A DNA stretch of 64,000 nt from Oscarella lobularis (Eukaryota > Porifera > Homoscleromorpha > Homosclerophorida > Oscarellidae): assembly GCF_947507565.1 (NCBI RefSeq), contig NC_089181.1, positions 1,110,536 to 1,174,535 on the forward strand, read 5' to 3'. A program made the position numbers and the translations under genes. The notes under the pieces were generated by a model, which was given only the letters and a program-made list of their open reading frames with translations, did not search any database and was not told the origin of the DNA. The stretch's first letter is position 1. Each line of letters starts with the position of its first letter. Below, piece by piece: positions 41,505-51,642 of the stretch.

Positions 41505-44500
41505 CCCGGATGCGGCATGGCTTCTAATCTTCCTGGAAATTCGCGTACAATCGGGCCAGCAACGTGCCCAATCAACGGTTGTACGTTTGCAGCTGAGTTT
41601 TCGATTGTTCTGCAGCATATTCGTCGCTCACATTCGCCTCTCGATGTTCCGTCGAATTTTGTCGTCTCAAACGGGCTTTCACAATGCCCTACGTGCAAGA
41701 ACTACTTCAAGAAGATACAATCCCATGTTGCGAGGTGCTCAAAGCCGAGAAATGCCTCTGCGCTAGAGGCTGAGGGCTTGAATGTGGTTTCCGGCACGGT
41801 TCCCTCAGAAGGAGCCCCATCACAATCACAGTACACATTGCGGGGCTCAAATCACCGCTCGAATGGCACATTGCCGCCTTCAACCTGTGCGTCGATAGAG
41901 GTCCCTACTCAATCGTCTGCTCAATCGTCTAATGGCACGTCATTGCCGCCATCAAGTTGTGCTTCGACTGTGGTTCCATCTCAGTTGTCTGCACCACCGC
42001 CGATAGTCGCAAGCTACGAAGAAGGTTTTCAATTTCTTGCCCAGTTGGACTTCGCCGAACTTGCTTCAACCTTTTCACCGACGACCGAGCACGTCCCTTT
42101 GTACCTGCATCCTCTTTTTGGTGACTGTTGCCGCCTGGTTTTTGACGAAATAACATCAAACCCGGGGAACATCGATGCGTGGAAGCTTTTCTACCTGTTG
42201 CCGAGGCTAATTCTTCAACCGGTTGGGCGGAAATCGTCAACCGAATCTGATGAAGCGACCGATCGCAAAACGAGAATGTCTCTTTCTTGAACGAAAATGG
42301 GGGACGCTTTACTTGTCATCACAATCCGCGATTCCGGAGAATGCCTCGTCTCGGAGTACCGACGACGAACAGGAAACGGATGAAGTGCTTCTCTCATCCT
42401 CGCTGGCTCGGAGCATAGAAAAGAAAGTTCGTCACGGCGAAATTTCACGCGCCGGTCATCTTCTGACCAGTTCTGGTTTAGCGGCTCCCAACGAAGAAAC
42501 GTTTCGCAAGTTACAATCAAAACATCCGTCCGCGGAGCCTCCAGACATTAACAACGTTTCGACTGCTCCCGTGCAAGCGTCACTACAGACAATTCGACAA
42601 GTCTTGCGTGAAAGTGCCCGCGGTTCCGGACCAGGGTGCGACGGTTGGCGCTTCGAACACTTCAAGCTCCTTCTCGAAGATCTTGAATTGTTGTCGGCAT
42701 TTACAGAAGTGTGCAACGTCGCTTTGCGGGGCGATATTCCACCGACGGCAGCAACTGCGTTTGCCGGAGCTCGTCTTATTGCACTGCAGAAAGGCAACAA
42801 CGATGTACGACCGATAGCGGTTGGAAATGTCTTCCGCCGGATTGTTGCAAAAGCAGCTTGCAACGTGCTTCGTTCCGCTTTTGAGGATTTTTCTCTCCGT
42901 TTCAGTTTGGCGTTGCAACCCCGGGAGAATCGGAGCAGCTTGTGCACCTTCTCCAAACTGTGGCAAGCCAGAAGCCAGATTGGGTTGTCATGAAAACCGA
43001 CGCAAAGAACGCCTTTAATTCTGTGTCCCGACAGCGCTCTCTCGACTTAGTTGGCGAATTGTTTCCGTCATTGTACCCGTTCGTGGCACTCTGCTACGCT
43101 TCGCCGCCACTGTTAGTGACAACGATCAACAGAGAAAATGGCGAAATGAGTTACCACTGCATCGAGTCGCAGGAAGGGGTGCAGCAGGGGGATCCGTTAG
43201 GTCCTTTTCTGTTTTCACTCACCTTGCAGTCTTGTCTTGTGAACGCTCATGCCGGAATGAGATCGGGATTGGTTGCTAGTTACCTTGATGACGCTGTGAT
43301 CTCGGGCCCGGTTCAGGATGTTACAACGGCGTTTGACACTCTAACGGATCAAATGGAAGGCATTGGGCTAGTCATGAGGCGGGATAAGTGCGAGGCCTTT
43401 TCTGCTGACCCAACGTTAACGTGGCCGGTGTCAAATGTCTCCTTTTCGTCATCTGGCATTGTCATTCTCGGTTGTCCTGTTGGCATTGACAGTTTTGTCA
43501 AGTCAACGTGCCAGGAGATTGTCGCAAAGGAGAAGGAATTTCTCACTCGTCTGAAGCAGCTCAAGAATATGCAATCAGCGTCGCTGCTACTCCGCTACTG
43601 CGGCACCGGCAGAATTTCTCACCTTCTGCGTTCAATAGCGCCGTCGCTTCTACACTCTGCTGCTCGTTTTCACGACGAAAACATCTCTGCTTGCCTTCAG
43701 TCCTTGATTGGATGCGAATTAAGAGAAACTCAAGTTCTGCAGGCTCAGCTCCGTCTATCGCAGGGAGGCCTTGGTCTTTCATCGGCACAGGTGACTTCTC
43801 ATTGTGCTTATCTCGCTTCTTGGGCGTCAACGTTTGATCAGCTGCCGTCCCGTCTACTACAATTTCGTTCGGACTCGCTTGGGCTGAGCTTCGAGCCCAC
43901 TCCGGCATTCATGAGCGGTGAGGTCAATTCTGTGCACGAATTCCTTTGCAACAATTGTCCGGAAGTTGCGAAGTTGTATCCGACATGGGAATCAGTTCTA
44001 CTAAAACCAGCCAAGTTGCAGAAAAAGCTATCTCACTTGCTGTCAAGGGAAGATTACGGCAACTTGATGGCAGCAGTTGACCAGAGATCGAAAGCACGCA
44101 TCCTCAGCGCTAGCAGTTCGGAAGCTGGCGTTTGGCTCGACACCATACCAGCTGAGAGGCAACTGTCATTCACAAATGCGGAGTTCCAGACTGCCGTGGC
44201 CCTGCGACTGGGTGTGCCTATTCCTCTGCTCCGTGAAGTTCGCCAGTGCACTTGTGGTGCACAGCCGGATGCGGAAGGATACCACTTGATAACGTGCCGG
44301 CAGGGCGGGGGGGCAACCCGTCGCCACGACGCAATCACATATGCTTGGGTGTCAATGCTCCGTTCGGTGGGATATCGCTGCGCGGTTTAGCCGGTGGAGC
44401 AGTTTGAAGATAAGACGCGCCCTGACATCAGCGTTTACAATTTTCGTGACGGAAAAAAGTTGTTGCTGGATGTCTCTGTCGCTCATCCTCTTCGCTCGTC

Positions 44501-44978
44501 CTACGTGGCCCAGTCAGCAACCACAGCTGGAAGCAGTGCAGCAAAGCGCGACACGGAAAAGAGGCAGAAGTACGGCCTCATTGCAGAGAATCTTGGCTAC
44601 TTGTTCGAGCCACTTGCGTTTGAAGTTTACGGCCGCTGGAGTCCAACCGCTGTCGAGCTTTTCCGTTCCTGTGCTCGTCGACCTTCGCAGGACTTTTTAG
44701 CCGACCGTCTAGCTTTCCTCAACTATTGGCGCCGAAGATTTTCTGTCTGCCTCCAGCGACAGAATTCGCGAATCGTGCTAGCAAAGCTTATGGCCATCGT
44801 GCCCAGTGCTAACCATCGCCCAACTCTGGGGCCTCAGGACACAGACATTCGCTATTTCTCATCGTAACCGACTCTCTCTTGTCCCCTTCCCTTTGTGTGT
44901 TTGTGCGTGTGTGTGTTTTGCTCCCCTTCCCAACTTTTCCTTATCTACTGTGTTTTTAAGGATCTATCCAAATATAAT
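41505..44978 (+). mobile_element. RLE-type non-LTR retrotransposon B, full length
   Basis: It starts CCCGGATGCGGC right after (TG)14 and ends ATCCAAATATAA immediately before another (TG)n. It carries the same domain order as A but is a distinct subfamily, lacking the long Ser linker. Confidence 0.88.
41515..44867 (+). pseudogene. Element B ORF: C2H2 fingers, RT, restriction-like endonuclease, broken
   Basis: ATG at about 41517 (MASNLPGNSRTIGPATCP). Fingers: TCPINGCTFAAEF...HIRRSH and SQCPTCKNYFKK...HVARC. RT: CDGWRFEHFKLLLEDLE, ALQKGNNDVRPIAVGN, VVMKTDAKNAFNSVSRQ, EGVQQGDPLGPFLF, VASYLDDAVISG. Knuckle: CTCGAQPDAEGYHLITCRQG. Endonuclease: TRPDISVYNFRDGKKLLLD then VSVAHP. Comparison with copy C shows two small deletions (near 42275 and 42895) that shift the frame. 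A TAG at 44388 interrupts the protein before the endonuclease. The 3' UTR has a second short GT-rich patch at 44893-44921. Confidence 0.88.
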
Positions 44979-44991
44979 GTGTGTGTGTGTG

Positions 44992-45025
<34 letters not shown>
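44979..45025. repeat. (TG)n between elements B and C
   Basis: About 23 TG units with one TGCG interruption. The B 3' end is to its left and the C 5' end (CCCGGATGCGGC) to its right. Confidence 0.97.
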
Positions 45026-46985
45026 CCCGGATGCGGCATGGCTTCTAATCTTCCTGGAAATTCGCGCACAATGGGGCCAGCAACGTGCCCAATCGACTGT
45101 TGTACGTTTGCGGCTGAGTTTTCAATTGTTCTGCAGCATATTCGTCGCTCACATTCGCCTCTCGATGTTCCGTCGAATTTTGTCGTCTCAAACGGGCTTT
45201 CACAATGTCCTACGTGCAAGAACTACTTCAAAAAGATACAATCCCATGTTGCGAGGTGCTCAAAGCAGCTGAGAAATGCCCCTGCGCTAGAGGCGGGCGG
45301 CTTGAATGCGGTTTCCGGCACGGTTCCCTCAGATGGGGCTCCATCACAATCACAGTGCACAGTGCGGGGCTCAAATCACCACTCGAATAGCACATTGCCG
45401 CCTTCAACTTGTGCGTCGATAGAGGTCCCTGCTCAATCGTCTGCTCAATTGTCGAATGGCACGTCATTGCCTTGCCGCCCTCAAGTAGTGCTTCGACTGG
45501 GGTTCCATCTCAGTCGTCTGCACCACCGCCGATAGTCGCAAGCTGCGAAGAAGGTTTCAATTTCTCGCCCAGTTGGACTTCGCCGATCTTGCTTCAACCT
45601 TTTCACCGACGACCGAGCACGTCCCTTTGTACTTGCATCCTCTTTTTGGTGACTATTGTCGCTTGGTTTTTGGCGAAATAACATCAAACCCGGGGAACAT
45701 CGATGCGTGGAAGCTTTTTTACGTAATGCCGAGGCTCATTGTTCAACCGGTTGGGCGGAAATCGTCAACCGAATCTGATGAAGCGACCGATCGCAAAACG
45801 AGAATTTCTCTCTTTCTTGAACGAAAATGGGGGACGCTTTACTTGTCATCACAATCCGCGATTCCGGAGAATGCCTCATCCCGGAGCACCGACGACGAAC
45901 AGGAAACGGATGAAGTGCTTCTCTCATCCTCGCTGGCTCGGAGCATAGAAAAGAAAGTTCGTCACGGCGAAATTTCACGCGCCGGTCATCTTTTGACCAG
46001 TTCCGGTTTAGCGGCTTCCAATGAAGAAACGTTTCGCAAGTTACAATCAAAAATCCGTCCGCGAAGCCCCCAGACATCAACAACGTTTCGACTGCTCCCG
46101 TGCAAGCGTCACTACAGACAATTCGACAAGTCTTGCGTGAAAGTGCCCGCGGTTCCGGACCAGGGTGCGACGGTTGGCGCTTCGAACACTTCAAGCTCCT
46201 TCTCGAAGATCTCGAATTGTTGTCGGCATTTACAGAAGTGTGCAACGTCGCTTTGCGGGGCGATATTCCACCAGCGGCAGCAACTGCGTTTGCCGGAGCT
46301 CGTCTTATTGCACTGCAGAAAGGCAACAATGACGTACGACCGATAGCGGTTGGAAATGTCTTCCGCCGGATTGTTGCAAAATCGGCTTGCAACGTGCTTC
46401 GTTCTGCTTTTGAGGATTTTTTCTCTCCGTTCCAGTTTGGCGTTGCAACCCAGGGAGGATCGGAGCACCTTGTGCACCTTCTCCAAATTGTGGCGAGCCA
46501 GAAGCCAGAATGGGTTGTCATGAAAACCGACGCGAGGAACGCCTTTAATTCGGTGTCCCGACAGCGCTTTCTTGACTTAGTGTGCGGATTGTTTCCCTCA
46601 TTGTATCCGTTTGTGGCACTCTGCTACGCTTCACCGCCACTATTAGTGACAACGATCAACAGAGAAGATGGCGAGAGAAGCTATCACTGCATCGAGTCGC
46701 AAGAGGGGGTGCAGCAGGGGGATCCGTTAGGTCCTTTTCTGTTTTCACTCACCTTGCAGTCTTGTCTCGTGGACGCTCACGCCGAAATGGGATCAGGATT
46801 TGTTGCCAGTTACCTTGATGATGCTGTGATCGCGGGTCCGGTTCAGGATGTTACAACGGCGTTTGACACTCTAACGGATCAAATGGAAGGCATCGGACTA
46901 GTCATGAGGCCGGATAAGTGCAAGGCCTTTTCTGCTGATCCAACGTTGTCGTGGCCTATGTCAAAGATCCCTTTTTCGTCATCTT
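45026..46985 (+). pseudogene. RLE-type non-LTR retrotransposon C, 3'-truncated
   Basis: It closely resembles B from CCCGGATGCGGC through the C2H2 fingers and RT (VVMKTDARNAFNSVSR, EGVQQGDPLGPFLF, VASYLDDAVIAG). It stops abruptly after PMSKIPFSSS at about 46985. Frameshifts relative to B occur near 45475 and 46050, while the two B deletions are absent here. Loss of the 3' half is the reverse of ordinary 5' truncation of non-LTR elements, so a later deletion or insertion removed it. Confidence 0.88.
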
Positions 46986-47060
46986 CGAGAAAGAAAAAGT
47001 TCTTCGAGAAGACCAATCGAGATCGTGGGAATACGGTTTTTGATGATTTTTTTTAATTAA

Positions 47061-47445
47061 TTGACTTTACACATGCTAGTCTTCTTCATTCGCGGGATAA
47101 TCACCAACTTAAGCTTTCCTTACGCACACTTTCCAACAAACAAAATAACAGCGAAATTTCTCTTTAACGTTGTATGGGAGACTATCAGACATATCGAATG
47201 CACTGGCCTGAGAGTGCTTTCGATTACCTGCGATGGTGCAGCAGCAAATAGAAAATTTTTCCGAATGCACCAGTTAGCGGGAGCGAAGAACCTGTGAACA
47301 GCGCTATAAACGTCTACAGTGAAACTGGACGATTAGTCTACTTTATCTGTGACGTACATCTGTTGAAAGTAACGCGAAATTGCTTCAGCCATTCTTTCCC
47401 GGGTAAACACTCACGGCAGATGCAAGATACCAAAAGATAATTCAT
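47061..47445 (+). pseudogene. P-element/THAP9-like transposase fragment
   Basis: It reads MLVFFIRGIITNLSFPYAHF, then CTGLRVLSITCDGAAANRK, and in the next frame YSETGRLVYFICDVHLLKV followed by TRNCFSHSF. The pattern '(M)VRG....L.FP.A.F ... CDGA..NR+F ... +F..D..HLLK..RN' is the central RNase H-like part of P-element and THAP9 transposases. It has a stop between the two parts and no flanking exons. Confidence 0.8.
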
Positions 47446-47489
47446 GGCGAATCGACAGGGGGAATCGACGACGACAAGCGCAAGCTCCC

Positions 47490-48255
47490 GCGAACGCCCC
47501 TCCGCCGCCACGACGACTGCCCGTTGAAATTGACCGATTTTGGAGCGAAGAAAGCGAGGAGCACGATAAATGGCTCTATAAATTCGAACCTCTTGCCGAA
47601 CTCGAAGGCTGGGACGACGCACGGCGACTTCAGTACGCGAAAATACACCTCCGAGGTTGAGCTCAAGACGAATATCGCGCTTTCGCAACCGTCGAGGAAG
47701 CAGCGAGGAGGAATGGCACCTGGGACTCGTTCCAGGAATTCATCCAAACGACTTTCGGCGCCCGCAATCCTGTCACGTACTGGACGCAGAATCTCATGGG
47801 ACTACGACAGGGGAAGGACGCGCTCGCTTCGTACACGTCGAAGTTTCGACAAGCGCTGATGTATGTATCTACGTCACACCCAGCCACAAGGCCTCCCCGA
47901 AGAGACTATCGTTATGCGATATAAACAGGGGCTGCGATCGGAATTTGAAGAGGACTTCGAGCGCGACGAACCAAATACGTTCGTCGAAGCTGTTCGCGTT
48001 GCTGAGCGCGCGGAACGGATTTGGAAACGGAAGTCCCACACGACGAAGCCTGGGGGCGAATGTCCCGCGACGTGGCTCGATGATAAACGCGCTACTGACG
48101 AACTAAACGATAAAGATACGCCGCCGACGGTGCGTGCAATTCGGCGCCTCGAAGTAACACATTCCACACGTTCCACTGCGCGTGAGCGTGAAGAGGAGCG
48201 CCCCACCGAGAAAGCGGGCTACAGGAAATGTGAGGAAGTTTTCGAAACGGGATAG
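47490..48255 (+). pseudogene. gypsy gag fragment
   Basis: It reads EEHDKWLYKFEPLAELEGWD, DEYRAFATVEEAARRNG, FQEFIQTTFGARNPVTYW and GLRQGKDALASYTSKFRQ. After a frameshift at about 47860 it continues MRYKQGLRSEFEEDFERDEP and AVRVAERAERIWKRKS. This is the Ty3/gypsy retrotrans_gag layout. It ends in YRKCEEVFETG, where a zinc knuckle might start. It is a separate subfamily from elements 1 and 2; no LTR was seen. Confidence 0.75.
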
Positions 48256-49212
48256 TTCCTCAAGGAAAGCACCTAGAGCAAAACCCTACGCTGAATTTTT
48301 AGAGTATTGAGTGTAGAATAAGACTGTGCTTGTCTGAAAGCGGTAAGTGCTATGGTTCCTCGCGAAAACAGGCCCAAACTGAAGGTGCTATTCAGTACTT
48401 ATCGGTCTCTAAACTGGAAACGAAAGCGAATTTAGACAAATGCTACGATGAAGTTTTAGATTATGCACTATAGAACAAAAACTCTTTGGGAAGTCCTCTT
48501 AGAAACGCGGGTTTGGATATAAAAAACGCGTGTTTCCGAAAAGATTGCTGTTCAAAGAATGTCGCGACCTAGCGCCTTCCTACTTAGTGATATTTCTTAG
48601 ATAAGCCGCTGTATTGCAGATAGGTACATTAGGTACATTAGGAAACGGTTTCTAAAATTGTAGACGGGTACGTTTTACCAAATTTGAATTACGCGCTTTT
48701 AAACGCGCGCTAGCGGATTGGAAACTTATGCTGAGAAGCACTGTACCAACAAGCAGTTCTAAATTACGTGATTAGCGCACGTTATTGAAGCACTCGTGGA
48801 TCTCGCATTGATCATCTCGAAGAGAAAGCGCCTAACGTAGGACGAGAAATATCAAAATTCTGCTTGTACTCGACTCCGGAGCAAAGCGTTCTTGGAGAAA
48901 ACGTATGGAATATCTCACGGAACGCTAAGTGGATTAATTAATCAATTCTTGCTTGGTACAGCCATCGTGATGCAAAAACAGTCCGATGAGATAACGTGCA
49001 TTCAAAAGAATGGTCGCAGCTAAAAGAAGTCTAATGTCAATTTTCTGCTTTCTCTTTCAAATGTAGCAGTTACAGCTAACACTTTCATCAAAACACTGTG
49101 CAACTCCCCAAAAAGAGCTTTAAACCCGAATAAAAAAATATGCAGCGGCTTGGTAATCCGAAGAACTGAAACGTCGTCTAACGATTTTCGACAAAATGCT
49201 TTTATTGCTTTC
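48256..49212. other. No supported gene
   Basis: AT-rich, about 950 bp. No motifs, repeats or RNA genes recognised. Confidence 0.5.
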
Positions 49213-50247
49213 TACTCATCGGCAATTATTTCAAATGTTTCTTCCACAATTTGAGGACAGACTAAGGGATTGTCTTTGACCGCCTTAGCCATTTCCCTGC
49301 CGTCGTAATATCGAGAAAGTGACTGTCCTATTTGAAACAGATGAGGTGGAAAAGTTCTCTGCAGAGTGCTTCCATCATTGTATTTTACAGTGACCTAATT
49401 ATAAATCACTTTCGTTAAAAGATCTATTTCTGTGCTCTCTTTGTACCTCAAGACTGTCGATTGCCGCAATGGCAGCGGGAAAAGCTATTAACTCTGTACG
49501 TATGGATTCAACTATTTCTGTGCTCTCTTTGTACCTCAAGACTGTCGATTGCCACAGTATTAGCGGGAAAAGCCATTGACTCTGCACGTTTGGATTCAAC
49601 TAATTCTGGGCATGAATTATCAGCAAAGACGGGGTCAGTGCGAGGAGAATAGGTCAACAGCTTACAGGGCTATGAAAAGTCGAACAGGCAAAATTGAATT
49701 TCCTGTCGATGTGTCAATATTTTGCTTTCTGCGTCTGATCTCCGACGTATTAGCTCTCGCTGATGTCGGAGTGGCTGCAAGCCGCTTCTTCGTAGCTCAG
49801 TTGGCATTCTCGTGTGCACGACGGATTTCTCTCGCAAGCTCTTCGGCAACGGTGACTTTATGGATAATTGTCTTGCAGGAGTGGCAGATAGACTTGCCTG
49901 GAACAATGGGAATTTTGACAGATACCCACTTCAGCGAATCCGCACGCGTTTTATAGTCGATTTCAGAGGTAGAGATCAAATTCGGCAAAAAGATGCTTCT
50001 GCAGAGCCCCGAGCCACTTCTCCATGGGCGATTAACTTTAGAATTTTCTCCTTTCCAGATATTCCGGAGTTGGCGGATAAGATTCGTCTCTTGCAAGCAT
50101 CGCTCAGAATGTGTGACGAATCTTTGTATGTAATAGCTTAGGACATATCAAAAGACTGGCAGTCTTGACAACGTTGAAGGTCTTATCTCGCGATTGACAG
50201 ACAACGCAGCACAAACAGCACCTTCTCTCTTTAGCAGGCGAAGCCAT
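49213..50247 (-). CDS. Unrecognised Cys-rich short-intron gene
   Basis: ATG at 50247 opens MASPAKERRCCLCCVVCQSR. A possible 35-nt intron (GTCTTT...CAAAG) leads to SSHILSDACKRRILSANSG and HGEVARGSAEASFCR. Further downstream come GKSICHSCKTIIHKV, DPVFADNSCPELVESKRA and FPANTVAIDSLE. The last exon (49395-49213) follows an ATTAG acceptor and reads VTVKYNDGSTLQRTFPPHLF to AD E-stop, with AATAAA about 10 nt after the stop. Paired Cys in two places suggest a zinc-binding N-terminus. One in-frame TGA near 49790 (HENAN*ATKK) leaves its integrity uncertain. I do not recognise the family. Confidence 0.45.
49423..49600. repeat. 88-bp tandem duplication containing an exon
   Basis: CTATTTCTGTGCTCTCTTTG...GATTCAA occurs twice (49423-49510, 49511-49600). 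Read on the minus strand, each copy encodes an ESxRxE..AFPA...AIDSLE block followed by a GTACAAAG donor. Confidence 0.9.
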
Positions 50248-50556
50248 ATTCGCACGTCTTCACACAGCGGCTGACGCACAACAAACGAAAGCTCTAAAAG
50301 ACGTCGATCCGCAAGGTATTTACCGTAGAGCGCTATTGCGCCGAGAGAAACGCGTAATGAATGTCAAAAGGAAATTCATGGCTTCCTCCATCCTGCAAGT
50401 TTCTGATATACCGTATAGCGCAAAATATTCGCGGGAGAAAACTTTCGCGAATTTGCCGGGAAATGAATTTCGCGAAGAAAACTTTCGCGATTGTCCGGGC
50501 CCCAATTATGACGTGAAAATCTATTCAGCGCATGCGCACGTAGCTCGTGATTTGGT

Positions 50557-51534
50557 ATGGACGCGGACGTATTCACTGTAGACACTGTCGTTCGTGGATA
50601 TCACGTTTATCGGGCGATTTGGGATGGTGCAATCGGCGAAGTTCTGCCTTGTCAACGTCAACAGGGTAATGTGCACGACCCTTACGCTGTCGCTGTTGTC
50701 AGTAACGGGCCTACCGTCGTTGGCCATGTACCGCGTGCTATATCTTATGTTTGCCACTTATTTCTTGGAAGAAACGGCAGGATTATGTGCCAAGTCACTG
50801 GCACAAGGCAGTACTCTCGTGACCTCCCTCAAGGAGGGCTCGAGGTACCCTGCAAACTGATTTTCTATGGAGAATCTCTGTTGCTCATCAAAGTGCGAAA
50901 ACTTCTCAAAGAAGCTACAGAATCTGGCCTTCTCACCATTTCAGCAGCGGGAACTGATTCCCGTTTACCAAAGGACTCGAACGAACAGCCTACAGCACGT
51001 GCGAGGAATTCAGACGTCTGGGTGAAATTCAAGGGAATGTTTCTTCTGCAGACAGACAAAGATGACCTGCTGGAAGGACGATGGTTGAGCGACAAACATG
51101 TCAACTATGCGCAGTCTCTCCTTAGAAGCCAATTTTCCCATATTGACGGATGGAGGGAAACGCTTTTGCTACACAAGGTGCAAAGAAAGATCCAGAAGGG
51201 TTTGCAGATCGTCTTCACTCGGGGAAATCATTGGATTCTTGCTTCCACCCTTAGCGGTTGTGGTATTGAAGTTTTTGATTCGTTGTACACGACCATTGAC
51301 AAGGAAACAGAGAAGGTAATTTTTGAAGCGTTTGAAACCGAAGACAAACCGAAGCTAACAATGTCCAAAATGAGCCAACAAAAGGGATCTAATGACTGTG
51401 GTGTGTTCGCCATTGCTGCCGCAACAGCTCTTGCTTTTGGATTGGTACCGATTCCATTACAACAAAGCCTCATGCGAGAACATCTTCTGAAGTGTTTTGA
51501 AGATAATGCTATGACCCCATTTCCAACATTTTAA
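50557..51534 (+). CDS. HIRAN domain + Ulp1/C48 cysteine protease fusion
   Basis: 325 codons, uninterrupted. HIRAN domain about residues 10-85: RGYHVYRAIWDGAIGEVL, NVHDPYAVAVVSNG, VVGHVPRAISYVCHLFL. A linker follows, then a C48 (Ulp1/SENP-like) domain about 150-320: WLSDKHVNYAQSLLRSQF, NHWILAS with His225, IEVFDSLY with Asp241, and QQKGSNDCGVFA with Gln275 and Cys281. The H-D-Q-C spacing is that expected of active Ulp1 folds. HIRAN domains bind single-stranded DNA 3' ends; C48 proteases cleave SUMO or other ubiquitin-like tags. The gene sits tail-to-tail with a Tigger-like transposase inside the same terminal repeats. Confidence 0.85.
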   Translation: MDADVFTVDTVVRGYHVYRAIWDGAIGEVLPCQRQQGNVHDPYAVAVVSNGPTVVGHVPRAISYVCHLFLGRNGRIMCQVTGTRQYSRDLPQGGLEVPCKLIFYGESLLLIKVRKLLKEATESGLLTISAAGTDSRLPKDSNEQPTARARNSDVWVKFKGMFLLQTDKDDLLEGRWLSDKHVNYAQSLLRSQFSHIDGWRETLLLHKVQRKIQKGLQIVFTRGNHWILASTLSGCGIEVFDSLYTTIDKETEKVIFEAFETEDKPKLTMSKMSQQKGSNDCGVFAIAAATALAFGLVPIPLQQSLMREHLLKCFEDNAMTPFPTF

Positions 51535-51642
51535 TGAAACAGACATGAATTTCTTAACTGATGCTATCACGGACTGCAAAATGAAGACGCTTCATTCATA
51601 CTAATAATTTTAAATTACGTACTTTCGACAGTATCAGCTTGA

